Source of the DNA: Flagellimonas hymeniacidonis
GTDB taxonomy: Bacteria > Bacteroidota > Bacteroidia > Flavobacteriales > Flavobacteriaceae
DNA: 64,000 nt
Reading direction: 5' to 3'
NCBI RefSeq assembly: GCF_008040165.1
Contig: NZ_VRUR01000002.1
Location: 682,001 to 746,000, forward strand
Of this stretch, positions 42,323-51,713 are shown one piece after another (position 1 is the stretch's first letter; the number at the start of each line of letters is the position of its first letter). Under the pieces are notes generated by a model. The model saw only the letters and a program-made list of their open reading frames with translations, did not search any database and had not been told where the DNA came from. The position numbers were made by a program, and so were the translations under genes.

Positions 42323-44728
42323 CTAATTTCTTAAAGGTTTACCTGTTTTCAACATATGCTGAATCCTTTCCAATGTTTTTCTCTCGGTACAAAGAGAAAG
42401 GAATGCCTCGCGTTCTATATCTAAAAGATATTGTTCGGAAACATAACTGGCTTCGGATAAATCACCACCAGCCATCACATAAGCTAATTTATCGGCTATT
42501 TTCTTATCATGCTCTGAAATGTAGTGTCCAGCTTCCATCGAATCTGTTCCAACCAAGAACATACCTAAAGCTTGTTTTCCTAGTACTTTTACATCTTTTC
42601 TTTTAGGTGGTTGGGTATACCCAGCTTCTGCCATTAGCTTGGCATGAGCCTTAGCTGTTGCAATTTGTCGGTCTTTGTTTACAACCACTACATCTTTTCC
42701 TTTTTGAAGAATTCCTAAATCGAAAGCTTCATATGCTGATGTGGACACTTTTGCCATACCAATGGTCAAGAAATATTCTTGAAGGACATTTAACTCCACA
42801 TCATTTTTTCTAAAAGTGTCGGATGCTCTAAGTGCCATTTCCTTGGAACCACCACCGCCTGGGATAACCCCAACACCGAACTCTACTAACCCTATATAGG
42901 TCTCTGCTGCCGCAACTACTTTGTCAGCATGCATAGAAAGCTCACAACCACCGCCTAAACACATGCCATGTGGTGCGGAAATGGTAGGAATGGAGGAATA
43001 TCGCATTCGCATCATGCTATCTTGGAACATTTTTATGGCCATATTCAGCTCATCGTATTCTTGTTCCACTGCCATCATGAAAATCATACCAATATTTGCG
43101 CCTACAGAAAAATTAGCAGCTTGATTACCAACAACCAAGCCTTGAAAATCTTTTTCGGCGATATCAATAGCTTTATTTAATCCAGCCAAAACATCACCTC
43201 CTATGGTGTTCATTTTAGACTGAAATTCCAGATTCAGTATTCCATCACCTAAATCTTCCACTACTACACCGCTATTTTTATAGACTTCGTTGGATTTTCT
43301 TATGTTATCAAGTATGATAAACGAATCTTGTCCTGGAATTTTCTCAACAGCCTTTTTAGGAATATCATAAAAATAAGTAGCACCATCCTTAACGGAATAG
43401 AAGGTGTCAATGCCAGACTCTTTCATTTCAGTAACCCAAGAAGCTGCCTCTAAACCTTCCGCCTTAATAAATTCCAGTCCTTTCTCCAATCCTACGGCAT
43501 CCCAAATTTGGAAAGGTCCATGTTCCCATCCAAATCCAGCTTTCATCGCATCGTCTATCTTGTATAGCTCATCTGTTATTTCTGGAATTCTATGTGATAC
43601 ATATGCAAACAGTGCTCCAAAACTTTTTCTGTAAAATTCTCCGGCCTTATCTTTTCCTGAGGTTAATACTGGAAAACGGTCAACAACTTTGTCTATGGTT
43701 TTTGTAAGTTCCAAAGTGGCAAACTTTGCACTTTTTTTGGAACGATAATCCATAGTGTCCAAATCCAAAGTGAGAATTTCACTTTTGCCGTTGTCACCTT
43801 TCACTTTTTTGTAAAAACCTTGACCTGATTTGCTACCTAGCCATTTGTTCTTCATCAAGGTATTGACGAAACCTGGTAATTTGAACAGTTCAATGCGCTC
43901 GTCATTCTTGCAATTCTCGTGAATTCCATTTGCTACGTGCACCAAAGTGTCCAAGCCTACAACATCCACAGTACGGAACGTAGCAGATTTTGGTCTTCCA
44001 ATCACCGGGCCGGTAAGTTTGTCCACTTCTTCCACCGTCATCCCTAAATCCTTGACCGCATGGAACAAGCTTTGAATACTGAAGATACCAATCCTATTTC
44101 CTATGAAGGCAGGTGTGTCCTTGGCAATAACAGATGTTTTTCCTAAGTATTGTTCCCCATAACTATTCAAAAAGTCTAATACTTCTAGAGACGTCTCAGG
44201 GCCAGGAATAATTTCAAAAAGTTTTAGATATCTGGCAGGATTGAAGAAATGTGTTCCACAGAAGTGTTCTTTAAAATCGTCACTTCTTCCTTCATTCATA
44301 AATTTTATGGGAATACCTGAAGTATTCGATGTAATCAACGTGCCGGGCTTGCGATATTTCTCCAAGTTCTCAAAAACCTGTTTTTTAATATCTAACCGTT
44401 CTACAACCACTTCAATGATCCAATCTACCTCTCCGACTTTTGAAATATCATCTTCAAGATTACCTATAGTAATTCTATTTGCAAATTTTTGATGATAGAT
44501 AGGGGATGGTTTTGATTTTAAGGCTGCTGTCAAAGAATCATTGACCAAACGGTTTCTAACAACCTTATCATTCAAGGTCAGTTTTTTAGCCTTTTCTTTC
44601 TCGTTAAGTTCTCTTGGAACGATATCGAGCAATAAAACCTCAACTCCAATATTGGCAAAATGACAGGCTATGCCACTGCCCATAATACCAGAACCGATAA
44701 CGGCAACTTTATTGATATGCCTTTTCAT
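42323..44728 (-). CDS. 3-hydroxyacyl-CoA dehydrogenase/enoyl-CoA hydratase, FadN-like order
   Basis: The protein has 801 residues. The NAD-binding domain comes first (VIGSGIMGSGIACHFANIG, 10-28; HFFNPARYLKLFEIIPGPE) and the crotonase domain last, at about 490-760 (GMCLGGGCELSMHADKVV; EFGVGVIPGGGGSKEMA). This is the order of Bacillus FadN, the reverse of E. coli FadB. It hydrates the enoyl-CoA and then oxidises the 3-hydroxyacyl-CoA. It follows marR by 13 bp. Confidence 0.94.
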   Translation of the reverse strand: MKRHINKVAVIGSGIMGSGIACHFANIGVEVLLLDIVPRELNEKEKAKKLTLNDKVVRNRLVNDSLTAALKSKPSPIYHQKFANRITIGNLEDDISKVGEVDWIIEVVVERLDIKKQVFENLEKYRKPGTLITSNTSGIPIKFMNEGRSDDFKEHFCGTHFFNPARYLKLFEIIPGPETSLEVLDFLNSYGEQYLGKTSVIAKDTPAFIGNRIGIFSIQSLFHAVKDLGMTVEEVDKLTGPVIGRPKSATFRTVDVVGLDTLVHVANGIHENCKNDERIELFKLPGFVNTLMKNKWLGSKSGQGFYKKVKGDNGKSEILTLDLDTMDYRSKKSAKFATLELTKTIDKVVDRFPVLTSGKDKAGEFYRKSFGALFAYVSHRIPEITDELYKIDDAMKAGFGWEHGPFQIWDAVGLEKGLEFIKAEGLEAASWVTEMKESGIDTFYSVKDGATYFYDIPKKAVEKIPGQDSFIILDNIRKSNEVYKNSGVVVEDLGDGILNLEFQSKMNTIGGDVLAGLNKAIDIAEKDFQGLVVGNQAANFSVGANIGMIFMMAVEQEYDELNMAIKMFQDSMMRMRYSSIPTISAPHGMCLGGGCELSMHADKVVAAAETYIGLVEFGVGVIPGGGGSKEMALRASDTFRKNDVELNVLQEYFLTIGMAKVSTSAYEAFDLGILQKGKDVVVVNKDRQIATAKAHAKLMAEAGYTQPPKRKDVKVLGKQALGMFLVGTDSMEAGHYISEHDKKIADKLAYVMAGGDLSEASYVSEQYLLDIEREAFLSLCTERKTLERIQHMLKTGKPLRN

Positions 44729-44741
44729 TTATATACTTAAA

Positions 44742-45191
44742 TTAATTAGCAGTTGTTTTTATATATATTTTTTTGTCGGAAATAAGTTTGTTTATTATCT
44801 CCGTGGTCTTGAAGAATCCTACAAGGTCTTCATCGGTAACATGTTCCCTTACTACTTCATTAAACCGCAGTACTACATCTTTGGAGTCTTTTCGTTTCTC
44901 CAACCCTAAGGCAGTTAAATGGATCAACACGCCCCTTCCATCTTTTGGGTTTGGCTTCCGTTGAATGTAACCTTTCTCTTCAATACTCTTTAAAATTCTT
45001 GACAAACTTGTGGCCTCCATACCCATCTTAGGCCCTAAAGCAGTGCTTGGAGTGCCCTTTTTAGGATCAATACTAAGTAGCGTAAAACCGATAGCCATTG
45101 TAAGGCCATAATTTTTTGCTTCTTCGTTATACATTTTTATAACAGCCTGCCACGTGGCCCTCAATGCATAATCAATGGTCAAATCTTTCAT
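44742..45191 (-). CDS. MarR-family regulator of the beta-oxidation operon
   Basis: The protein has 149 residues with a winged helix in the middle (GTPSTALGPKMGMEATSLSR, recognition helix region; KPNPKDGRGVLI, wing). It is the first gene of an operon that continues into the three beta-oxidation enzymes, and a 28-bp perfect palindrome sits 30 bp upstream of its start. Acyl-CoA is the obvious candidate inducer, as for other fatty-acid regulators; that is inference. A C-terminal Lys-rich tail ends the protein. Confidence 0.93.
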   Translation of the reverse strand: MKDLTIDYALRATWQAVIKMYNEEAKNYGLTMAIGFTLLSIDPKKGTPSTALGPKMGMEATSLSRILKSIEEKGYIQRKPNPKDGRGVLIHLTALGLEKRKDSKDVVLRFNEVVREHVTDEDLVGFFKTTEIINKLISDKKIYIKTTAN

Positions 45192-45210
45192 AGAAGAGGT
45201 TTGGTGTGAT

Positions 45211-45218
45211 CAAATATA
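45211..45218 (-). promoter_or_regulatory. Candidate -7 box (TATATTTG) of the marR operon
   Basis: TATATTTG on the minus strand fits TAnnTTTG. The -33 region falls at the centre of the adjacent palindrome, so bound MarR would block polymerase. Confidence 0.5.
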
Positions 45219-45221
45219 TGA

Positions 45222-45249
45222 AAATTTATTATGCATGCATAATAAATTT
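45222..45249. promoter_or_regulatory. 28-bp perfect palindrome, MarR operator
   Basis: The half-site AAATTTATTATGCA is followed directly by its exact reverse complement, with no spacer. It overlaps the presumed -33 region of the marR-beta-oxidation operon. It is the longest spacerless perfect palindrome I noticed in the window. Confidence 0.85.
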
Positions 45250-45276
45250 GAGAAATAAATAGGTTTAAAAAAAGAA

Positions 45277-45298
45277 AAGCCTACGGTTCTGTAGGCTT
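45277..45298 (-). terminator. Terminator after the acyl-CoA ligase gene
   Basis: The stem AAGCCTAC/GTAGGCTT with a six-base loop is followed on the minus strand by TTCTTTTTTT, 28 bp past the ligase stop. It insulates the marR operon promoter from read-through. Confidence 0.85.
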
Positions 45299-45325
45299 GG
45301 GTTTATAGCTTGGATTATTCTTTCT

Positions 45326-47098
45326 CTAATATTCGTAAATACTATTATAAAGACTTAAGTATTTTTCCTTAATTATTTTTCTGCGTAGCTTCATCGTGGG
45401 GGTCAAATGACCATCATCTACACTCCAGACATCCGGAGTTAATCTAAACTGTTTTACTTTTTCCCATTTAGCAAATTCTTCATTTGCCGAATCCACTTCT
45501 TCTTGTATTCGAGAGATGACTTTATCGTTTAGGATGATGTCTGAATTTTCACCGAAAGTAATCTTATGTCGTTCTGCCCATTCATATAAAAACTCAAAAT
45601 TTGGTTGAATAAGTGCTGCAGGCATTTTTTCCCCTTCACCTACTACCATGATCTGTTCAATAAAACGAGATTGTTTAAATCGATTTTCAAGTAATTGTGG
45701 TGCGACATATTTACCACCAGAGGTTTTGAACATTTCCTTTTTACGATCTGTAATCTTTAGAAACCCATCTGCATCCACCTCGCCAATATCACCCGTGTGA
45801 AAATAACCGTCAATAATTACTTCGGCTGTTTTTTCTGGATCTTTGTAATAACCCATCATCACCTGGGGGCCTTTGATACAGATTTCACCATCTTCAGCAA
45901 TTTTTACCTCGGTTCTGTCTATGGGGATTCCTACTGTACCAATTCTAAAACCATTAGCTCGCATATCATTTACAGAAATAACTGGTGAGGTTTCAGTTAA
46001 GCCGTAACCTTCCATAACACCCATTTCCGCTGCATTAAAAATACGGGCCAATCTTGGTTGCAAGGCTGCACTCCCTGACGCAATTAGAGCTAGATTTCCT
46101 CCTAGACCAGCTTTCCACTTGCTAAAAATAAGTTTTCGGGCCAAGGCCAATTTCCGCTCGTACCACCAACCATTTTTACCGTATGGTTCGTATTTTAGAC
46201 CTACTTCTACTGCCCAAAAGAAAAGCTGCTTTTTTATACCACTAAGTTCCGTGCCCTTGGTAATTATTTTATCATAAACCTTTTCCAATAATCGGGGAAC
46301 CGCAGTCATCACATGGGGTTCTGTTTCTTTCAGATTGTCACTTATTTTTTCAAGGGATTCTGCATAGTAGATAGTAACACCCCTAAATTGATATAAATAG
46401 ATCAGCATGCGTTCGTAAACATGGCAAAGTGGAAGGAAACTTAGCGATTTGGTCTCTCCATCCACTATGGGGAATCGTTTTGAACTTTCTATGGCATTGC
46501 TCACCAAATTATCATGGGAAAGCATAACTCCCTTTGGTCTTCCTGTAGTACCTGAGGTATAGATTAAAGTAGCCAAATCTTCAGGTTGAACAGCAGCTTT
46601 TAACTTTTCTACTTCGTCTTGGCTGGAATTGTCCGCTCCGAGGTTCAAAACTTCTTTCCAGTTTTTACAATTTGCAAGTCCATCAAAAGAATACACATCT
46701 TTTAATTTCTTTAACCTTGGAGTAACTTCCAATACTTTTTCTAAAACCTCAGAGCAGGAAACAAAACAGTATTTAGCTTCTGAATGGTTTAATACATATT
46801 CATAATCGGATGCTGAAATGGTGGGGTAAATAGGAACATTTTGGGCACCTATCTGCAGAATTCCAATATCCATGATATTCCATTCCGTACGATTGGTCAT
46901 GGAAATTACAGCAATTTTATCGTTGGGTTTCACCCCCATTTTTAAAAGCGCCCGACTAATGGCATTGGCCTGATCGATATAATCCCTTGTTGAGGTTGCA
47001 ACCCATTTACCATCATATTTGGTAACAAGTGATTTTTCAAGGGGGAATTTTTCCAATTGATAATATGGAAAATCAAAAAGTCTGGTAACTGTTTGCAT
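45326..47098 (-). CDS. Long-chain fatty acid--CoA ligase
   Basis: The protein has 590 residues of the ANL superfamily. Visible motifs are LIYTSGTTGRPKGVMLSH (AMP/phosphate loop), YGLTETSPVISV, DGYFHTGDIGEVD and DRKKEMFKTSGGKYVAP. It follows the FAA1/long-chain form of AMP-binding ligases. It activates fatty acids to acyl-CoA for the oxidation enzymes encoded just downstream. It forms its own transcription unit because a terminator separates it from marR. Confidence 0.94.
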   Translation of the reverse strand: MQTVTRLFDFPYYQLEKFPLEKSLVTKYDGKWVATSTRDYIDQANAISRALLKMGVKPNDKIAVISMTNRTEWNIMDIGILQIGAQNVPIYPTISASDYEYVLNHSEAKYCFVSCSEVLEKVLEVTPRLKKLKDVYSFDGLANCKNWKEVLNLGADNSSQDEVEKLKAAVQPEDLATLIYTSGTTGRPKGVMLSHDNLVSNAIESSKRFPIVDGETKSLSFLPLCHVYERMLIYLYQFRGVTIYYAESLEKISDNLKETEPHVMTAVPRLLEKVYDKIITKGTELSGIKKQLFFWAVEVGLKYEPYGKNGWWYERKLALARKLIFSKWKAGLGGNLALIASGSAALQPRLARIFNAAEMGVMEGYGLTETSPVISVNDMRANGFRIGTVGIPIDRTEVKIAEDGEICIKGPQVMMGYYKDPEKTAEVIIDGYFHTGDIGEVDADGFLKITDRKKEMFKTSGGKYVAPQLLENRFKQSRFIEQIMVVGEGEKMPAALIQPNFEFLYEWAERHKITFGENSDIILNDKVISRIQEEVDSANEEFAKWEKVKQFRLTPDVWSVDDGHLTPTMKLRRKIIKEKYLSLYNSIYEY

Positions 47099-47189
47099 AG
47101 TAAGTTTCTGTAAAGTAATTGCAAAATAGGGAAAGGAAGCGGGATTTTAAAATCAGTTATTCAAAAAGCCCCCTAAATAATTGGTAATC

Positions 47190-47645
47190 TTATAGCAAAT
47201 GCAATTTCATTCCTTCATGGGAAGCTACAAATCCGAGTGTTTTATAAAACTCCAAAGCGTCGGGTCTCTTTTTGTCGGTAGTCAGTTGTACTACATGAGC
47301 GCCTTTCAACTTAGATTGCTCAATGGCCCATTGAAATAAAATTTTACCAATTCCTTTTCCGCGATAGGCTTCATGTACACGAACAGCCTCAATTTGGGCT
47401 CTAATACCTCCTTGGTAGGTTAAATACTGAATAAAGCTTAGTTGTAATGTTCCAATGACCTTTCCAGACTCGTCTTCAATTACCACCAATTCCTGATTTG
47501 GATCATGGTCTATATTATCAAAAGCTTTAAGGTATTTTTCCGGTAGAGGCAATTTATAATCCTCACGAAGTTTGCCCAGTTTATCATTGGCAATCATTTG
47601 CACAATTACGGAAACATCTTCTTTTTGAGCTTTTCTAATGGTCAT
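47190..47645 (-). CDS. GNAT N-acetyltransferase overlapping purL
   Basis: The protein has 151 residues and a complete GNAT fold: MTIRKAQKEDVSVIVQMI, then VRVHEAYRGKGIGKILFQWA (acetyl-CoA loop), AHVVQLTTDKKRPDALEFYK and TLGFVASHEGMKLHL. Acceptor unknown. Its start lies 11 bp inside the 3' end of purL, so translation of the two is probably linked. Confidence 0.92.
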   Translation of the reverse strand: MTIRKAQKEDVSVIVQMIANDKLGKLREDYKLPLPEKYLKAFDNIDHDPNQELVVIEDESGKVIGTLQLSFIQYLTYQGGIRAQIEAVRVHEAYRGKGIGKILFQWAIEQSKLKGAHVVQLTTDKKRPDALEFYKTLGFVASHEGMKLHLL

Positions 47646-50600
47646 TATTTACATTTTCTATCCATTCCCTTGCATTCACAAAAGCCTCAAGCCATGGGGA
47701 AACAACATCATTTCTATCTTTTGGATAATGTGCCCAGTTCCACGGGAAAGTGGAACGCTCTATGTGTGGCATAGTCACCAAATGCCTACCAGTTTTATCA
47801 CATAACATCGCCGTGTTGTAATCGCTGCCGTTTGGATTTGCGGGGTATCCTTCATATCCGTATTTGGCAACGATACTATAGTTTTCTTCTGAAAGGGGAA
47901 GATTAAATTTTCCTTCACCGTGGGAAATCCACACCCCTAGAGTGGTGCCCGCCAATGAAGAGAGCATAACAGAATTGTTTTCTTGAATTTTTACAGAAGT
48001 GAAATTACTCTCATGCTTTCCAGAAGCATTGTAAGTCATTTTTGAAAGTTGTTCATGTTCTGGATTGATCATATCCAACTCCAAAAACAATTGACACCCA
48101 TTACAGATGCCTACGGATAAAGTGTCAGGTCTTGCAAAGAAGTCTTTTAGCGCTTTGTTGGCCTTTTCATTGTATTTGAAGGCACCTGCCCATCCTTTTG
48201 CACTCCCTAAAACATCCGAATTGGAAAAACCGCCTACAGCACCAATAAATTGAATGTCTTCCAGTGTTTCCCTACCCGAAATTAAATCGGTCATGTGAAC
48301 ATCCTTTACATCAAAACCGGCCAAATACATGGCATTTGCCATTTCACGTTCCGAATTACTTCCCTTTTCACGTAGAATAGCCGCTTTAGGTCGGTTGTTT
48401 TCTGATGGAACTCTAGATGATAATGTGCCGGTGAAACTTTCCGGAAAATTATAAGATAGAGGTTGATTTTTATAATTATCGTATCGGTCTTTGGCCAAAC
48501 CATTTGCAGTTTGTTTATCATCCAGAAGATATGATGTCTTAAACCATGTATCACGAAGTGAAGTAACATTAAGCCCTATCTCTATTCCATTATTTTTGAT
48601 GCTCAACATGTCCGTAGAAGCTACGGAACCTATATTTTCAAAGTCAATGCCTGCATCTGAAAGTGTTTTTTCAATGGAGGCGTCCTTGGATTGAAACACG
48701 ATTCCAGCATTTTCCGAAAACAATAGTTTGATGGTATCTGTTTCTCCTAGACTTGACAAATCGAGCTCAGCTCCTAATTGTGTATCCGCAAAGCACATTT
48801 CCAAAAGGGTAGTAATTAATCCTCCAGAAGCCACATCATGTCCTGCAAGGATTTGACCTTTTTTGATTAGCTCTTGTACCGTATTGAAAACCAGTTTTAG
48901 GTAGCCTGAATCTAATACAGAAGGAGTTTCATTACCAATACCATTGAGGATTTGTCCAAATGAAGAACCACCTAATTTGTATTCGTCTTTTGATATATTG
49001 ATGTAGTAGATATCCCCACCATCTTTTTGAAGAACGGGCTCAACAATTTTGGTAATATCGTTGCAGTTTCCGGCTGCAGAAATAATTACAGTTCCTGGGG
49101 AAATTACATCACCATCTTTGTATTTCTGTTTCATGGAAAGCGAATCCTTTCCTGTTGGGACATTGATGCCCAGTTCAATAGAAAATTCAGATACTGCTTT
49201 TACCGCTTCGTATAATCTGGCGTCTTCACCTTCATTTTTGCAAGGCCACATCCAGTTGGCGGATAAGGAAACGGAGTGCAGACCATCTTTTAACGGCGCC
49301 CAGACTATATTTGTCAACGCTTCCGCAATACTATTTTTACTTCCTGCAGAAGGGTTTATCAAACCTGAAATAGGGGAGTGTCCTATACTAGTGGCAACAC
49401 CTTCCTTTCCTTTAAAATCCATGGCCATTACACCACAATTGTTCAATGGTAACTGTAATGGACCTGCGCATTGTTGTTTGGCTACGCGGCCACCTACACA
49501 GCGATCAACTTTGTTTGTTAGCCAATCCTTACAGGCAACAGCTTCCAATTGCAATACGTTTTCCAGATAATCATGAAAATTTTCTAAAGTATATGTAAGA
49601 GCATCATAATCTCTTTTAACCGTTTTATCATCCATTATGGTTTTAGGAGAACTTCCAAACATATCGGATAACTCCAAATCCATTGGTTTTTCACCAGATT
49701 TTTGCGACTCAAAAGTAAAACGATGGTCACCGGTTACCTCACCAACATTGTACATGGGTGAACGCTCCCTAGCGGCTATTCTATCCAATAGATCTAGGTC
49801 TTCCTCTCCAATCACCAATCCCATACGTTCTTGGGATTCATTTCCGATAAGCTCTTTTGCAGATAGTGTTGGATCTCCTACCGGAAGTTTATCCGTGTTG
49901 ATTTTACCTCCGGTTTCCTCCACTAATTCTGATAAACAGTTGAGGTGGCCGCCTGCGCCATGATCATGAATGGAAACGATGGGGTTGTCATGGCTTTCCA
50001 CCATTCCACGGATAGCGTTGGAAGCCCGTTTTTGCATTTCTGGGTTGGAACGTTGTACGGCATTTAACTCAATGGCAGAACTGAATTCACCTGTATCCGC
50101 ACTGGACACTGCAGCACCGCCCATGCCAATTCGGTAATTATCACCCCCAAGAATCACAATTTTGTTTCCCTTTTGAGGTATATCTTTTAAGGCTTGCTCC
50201 GCTTTTCCATATCCAATACCTCCGGCAAGCATAATAACTTTGTCAAACCCTAGTCGGCGCGCTTCTTCTTTATACTCAAAAGTAAGTACTGAACCAGAAA
50301 TGAGAGGTTGTCCGAATTTGTTTCCGAAATCAGAAGCTCCATTGGAAGCTTTGATTAAAATATCCATAGGAGTTTGGTACAACCATTCTCGTTCTGGCAT
50401 TCCATATTCCCAAGGCCTGTTTTCTTCTAATCTGGAATAGGACGTCATATACACGGCAGTACCAGCAAGAGGTAATGAGCCCTTACCGCCAGCTAAACGA
50501 TCTCTGATTTCACCACCGGAACCTGTGGCCGCGCCATTAAAAGGCTCCACTGTTGTCGGGAAGTTATGGGTCTCCGCTTTTAAAGACAATACGGACTCAA

Positions 50601-51312
50601 ATTCTTCTTCTTCGTAAAAATCTGGCTTATCAGCACTTTTTGGTGCAAACTGAACCACTTTAGGGCCTTTTATGAAGGCTACGTTGTCCTTGTAGGCAGA
50701 AACAATATCATTTGGATGTTTTTCTGATGTTTTCTTGATTAATTTAAAGAGGGACGAAGGCATTTCCTGTCCATCAATAATAAAAGTGCCATTGAAAATT
50801 TTATGTCGACAATGTTCTGAATTCACCTGGCTAAAGCCAAAAACCTCAGAGTCTGTCAATTTTCGCCCCAACTTTTGGGAAAGGTTTTCCAAATAGCCTA
50901 CTTCATCTTCATTTAGAGCCAAACCCTCTTGTACATTATATCCGGCAATATCCTCAATCTCCAAAATGGGTTCTGGAGTTACGCTAATGGTATAAATATC
51001 TTGACCAAGTCCATCATACTTTTGAAAGAGCATCGGATCGTAATCAGTATGGGTTTCGTTAACGGCATGGAATTCTTCAATTCTGATGATTCCTTCAATC
51101 CCCATGTTTTGGGTAATCTCTGTGGCATTGGTACTCCATGGTGTTACCATAGCGGCACGGGGACCAACAAAAAAGGCGTCAAGAGACGCCATATTTATCT
51201 TAGGTTGGTTGCCGAACAACCATGTTAGTTTTTCAATGTCTTTTGGTGCAATTTCTTGAGCGGTTTGGACTGCGAACACTTTTGTCGCCACATCTCCAAA
51301 GAAATGAATCAT
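47635..51312 (-). CDS. purL: Phosphoribosylformylglycinamidine synthase, large single-chain form
   Basis: The protein has 1225 residues, the long fused form with synthetase halves and a C-terminal class I glutaminase. Motifs include EVFGFSQVNSEHCRHKIFNG, ETHNFPTTVEPFNGAATGSG, GRVAKQQCAGPLQLP and the glutaminase nucleophile SVGICNGCQLFLELD. It converts FGAR and glutamine to FGAM in purine synthesis, without separate PurS and PurQ. A TAAATTTG box lies 34 bp upstream of the start. Confidence 0.96.
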   Translation of the reverse strand: MIHFFGDVATKVFAVQTAQEIAPKDIEKLTWLFGNQPKINMASLDAFFVGPRAAMVTPWSTNATEITQNMGIEGIIRIEEFHAVNETHTDYDPMLFQKYDGLGQDIYTISVTPEPILEIEDIAGYNVQEGLALNEDEVGYLENLSQKLGRKLTDSEVFGFSQVNSEHCRHKIFNGTFIIDGQEMPSSLFKLIKKTSEKHPNDIVSAYKDNVAFIKGPKVVQFAPKSADKPDFYEEEEFESVLSLKAETHNFPTTVEPFNGAATGSGGEIRDRLAGGKGSLPLAGTAVYMTSYSRLEENRPWEYGMPEREWLYQTPMDILIKASNGASDFGNKFGQPLISGSVLTFEYKEEARRLGFDKVIMLAGGIGYGKAEQALKDIPQKGNKIVILGGDNYRIGMGGAAVSSADTGEFSSAIELNAVQRSNPEMQKRASNAIRGMVESHDNPIVSIHDHGAGGHLNCLSELVEETGGKINTDKLPVGDPTLSAKELIGNESQERMGLVIGEEDLDLLDRIAARERSPMYNVGEVTGDHRFTFESQKSGEKPMDLELSDMFGSSPKTIMDDKTVKRDYDALTYTLENFHDYLENVLQLEAVACKDWLTNKVDRCVGGRVAKQQCAGPLQLPLNNCGVMAMDFKGKEGVATSIGHSPISGLINPSAGSKNSIAEALTNIVWAPLKDGLHSVSLSANWMWPCKNEGEDARLYEAVKAVSEFSIELGINVPTGKDSLSMKQKYKDGDVISPGTVIISAAGNCNDITKIVEPVLQKDGGDIYYINISKDEYKLGGSSFGQILNGIGNETPSVLDSGYLKLVFNTVQELIKKGQILAGHDVASGGLITTLLEMCFADTQLGAELDLSSLGETDTIKLLFSENAGIVFQSKDASIEKTLSDAGIDFENIGSVASTDMLSIKNNGIEIGLNVTSLRDTWFKTSYLLDDKQTANGLAKDRYDNYKNQPLSYNFPESFTGTLSSRVPSENNRPKAAILREKGSNSEREMANAMYLAGFDVKDVHMTDLISGRETLEDIQFIGAVGGFSNSDVLGSAKGWAGAFKYNEKANKALKDFFARPDTLSVGICNGCQLFLELDMINPEHEQLSKMTYNASGKHESNFTSVKIQENNSVMLSSLAGTTLGVWISHGEGKFNLPLSEENYSIVAKYGYEGYPANPNGSDYNTAMLCDKTGRHLVTMPHIERSTFPWNWAHYPKDRNDVVSPWLEAFVNAREWIENVNNDH

Positions 51313-51345
51313 ATCAGCCTAGTTGTTGAACGGATTAAGAAAATG

Positions 51346-51353
51346 CAAATTTA
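51346..51353 (-). promoter_or_regulatory. Candidate -7 box (TAAATTTG) of purL
   Basis: TAAATTTG on the minus strand matches TAnnTTTG and lies about 33 bases upstream of the purL start. No TTG is visible at the usual -33 spacing. Confidence 0.35.
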
Positions 51354-51521
51354 CAAGTTTACCTTGGATTTTATGATATGGAATAGGGGAGTTGTTAACT
51401 ATGGGTGTTGATAGATTTGCCAATCAAGCTGAAAGCCTTACTTGTCCATTTTTAAAGGTCATTCATGAATTTAGATGACTATCTGAATTGAGTACAAATT
51501 AACTTCAGGAAAACTTGTCAT

Positions 51522-51713
51522 GTGATTAAGCGCAACAATAGTGAAAAACAGCCCCCTGATTTTAGAAGACTGCTTCGAAAAAGTTTGAGATTCCTAATTG
51601 TTGTGTGCTTGATGGCATTAATACTTTGTTTTTTGGGATTGGAAGAGGATAGAGAAATATTAAATGGCGTCAAGCATATTTTGCGTAGATTAATCGCTTC
51701 ACTGCTGCGCTAA
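51522..51713 (+). CDS. Small single-helix membrane protein (GTG start), hypothetical
   Basis: A 63-codon ORF with a GTG start lies in the 397-bp gap between purL and the SDR gene and runs 4 bp into the SDR 3' end. It encodes a basic N-terminus (PPDFRRLLRKSLRF), one hydrophobic helix (LIVVCLMALILCFLGL) and a basic C-terminus (HILRRLIASLLR). That layout fits a small inner-membrane protein. The non-ATG start and unknown conservation keep confidence low. Confidence 0.35.
   Translation: MIKRNNSEKQPPDFRRLLRKSLRFLIVVCLMALILCFLGLEEDREILNGVKHILRRLIASLLR

Noticed and set aside
49049..49570. 173-codon ORF on the + strand inside purL
   Set aside because: It is antisense to a conserved enzyme; composition looks like a shadow of the real frame.
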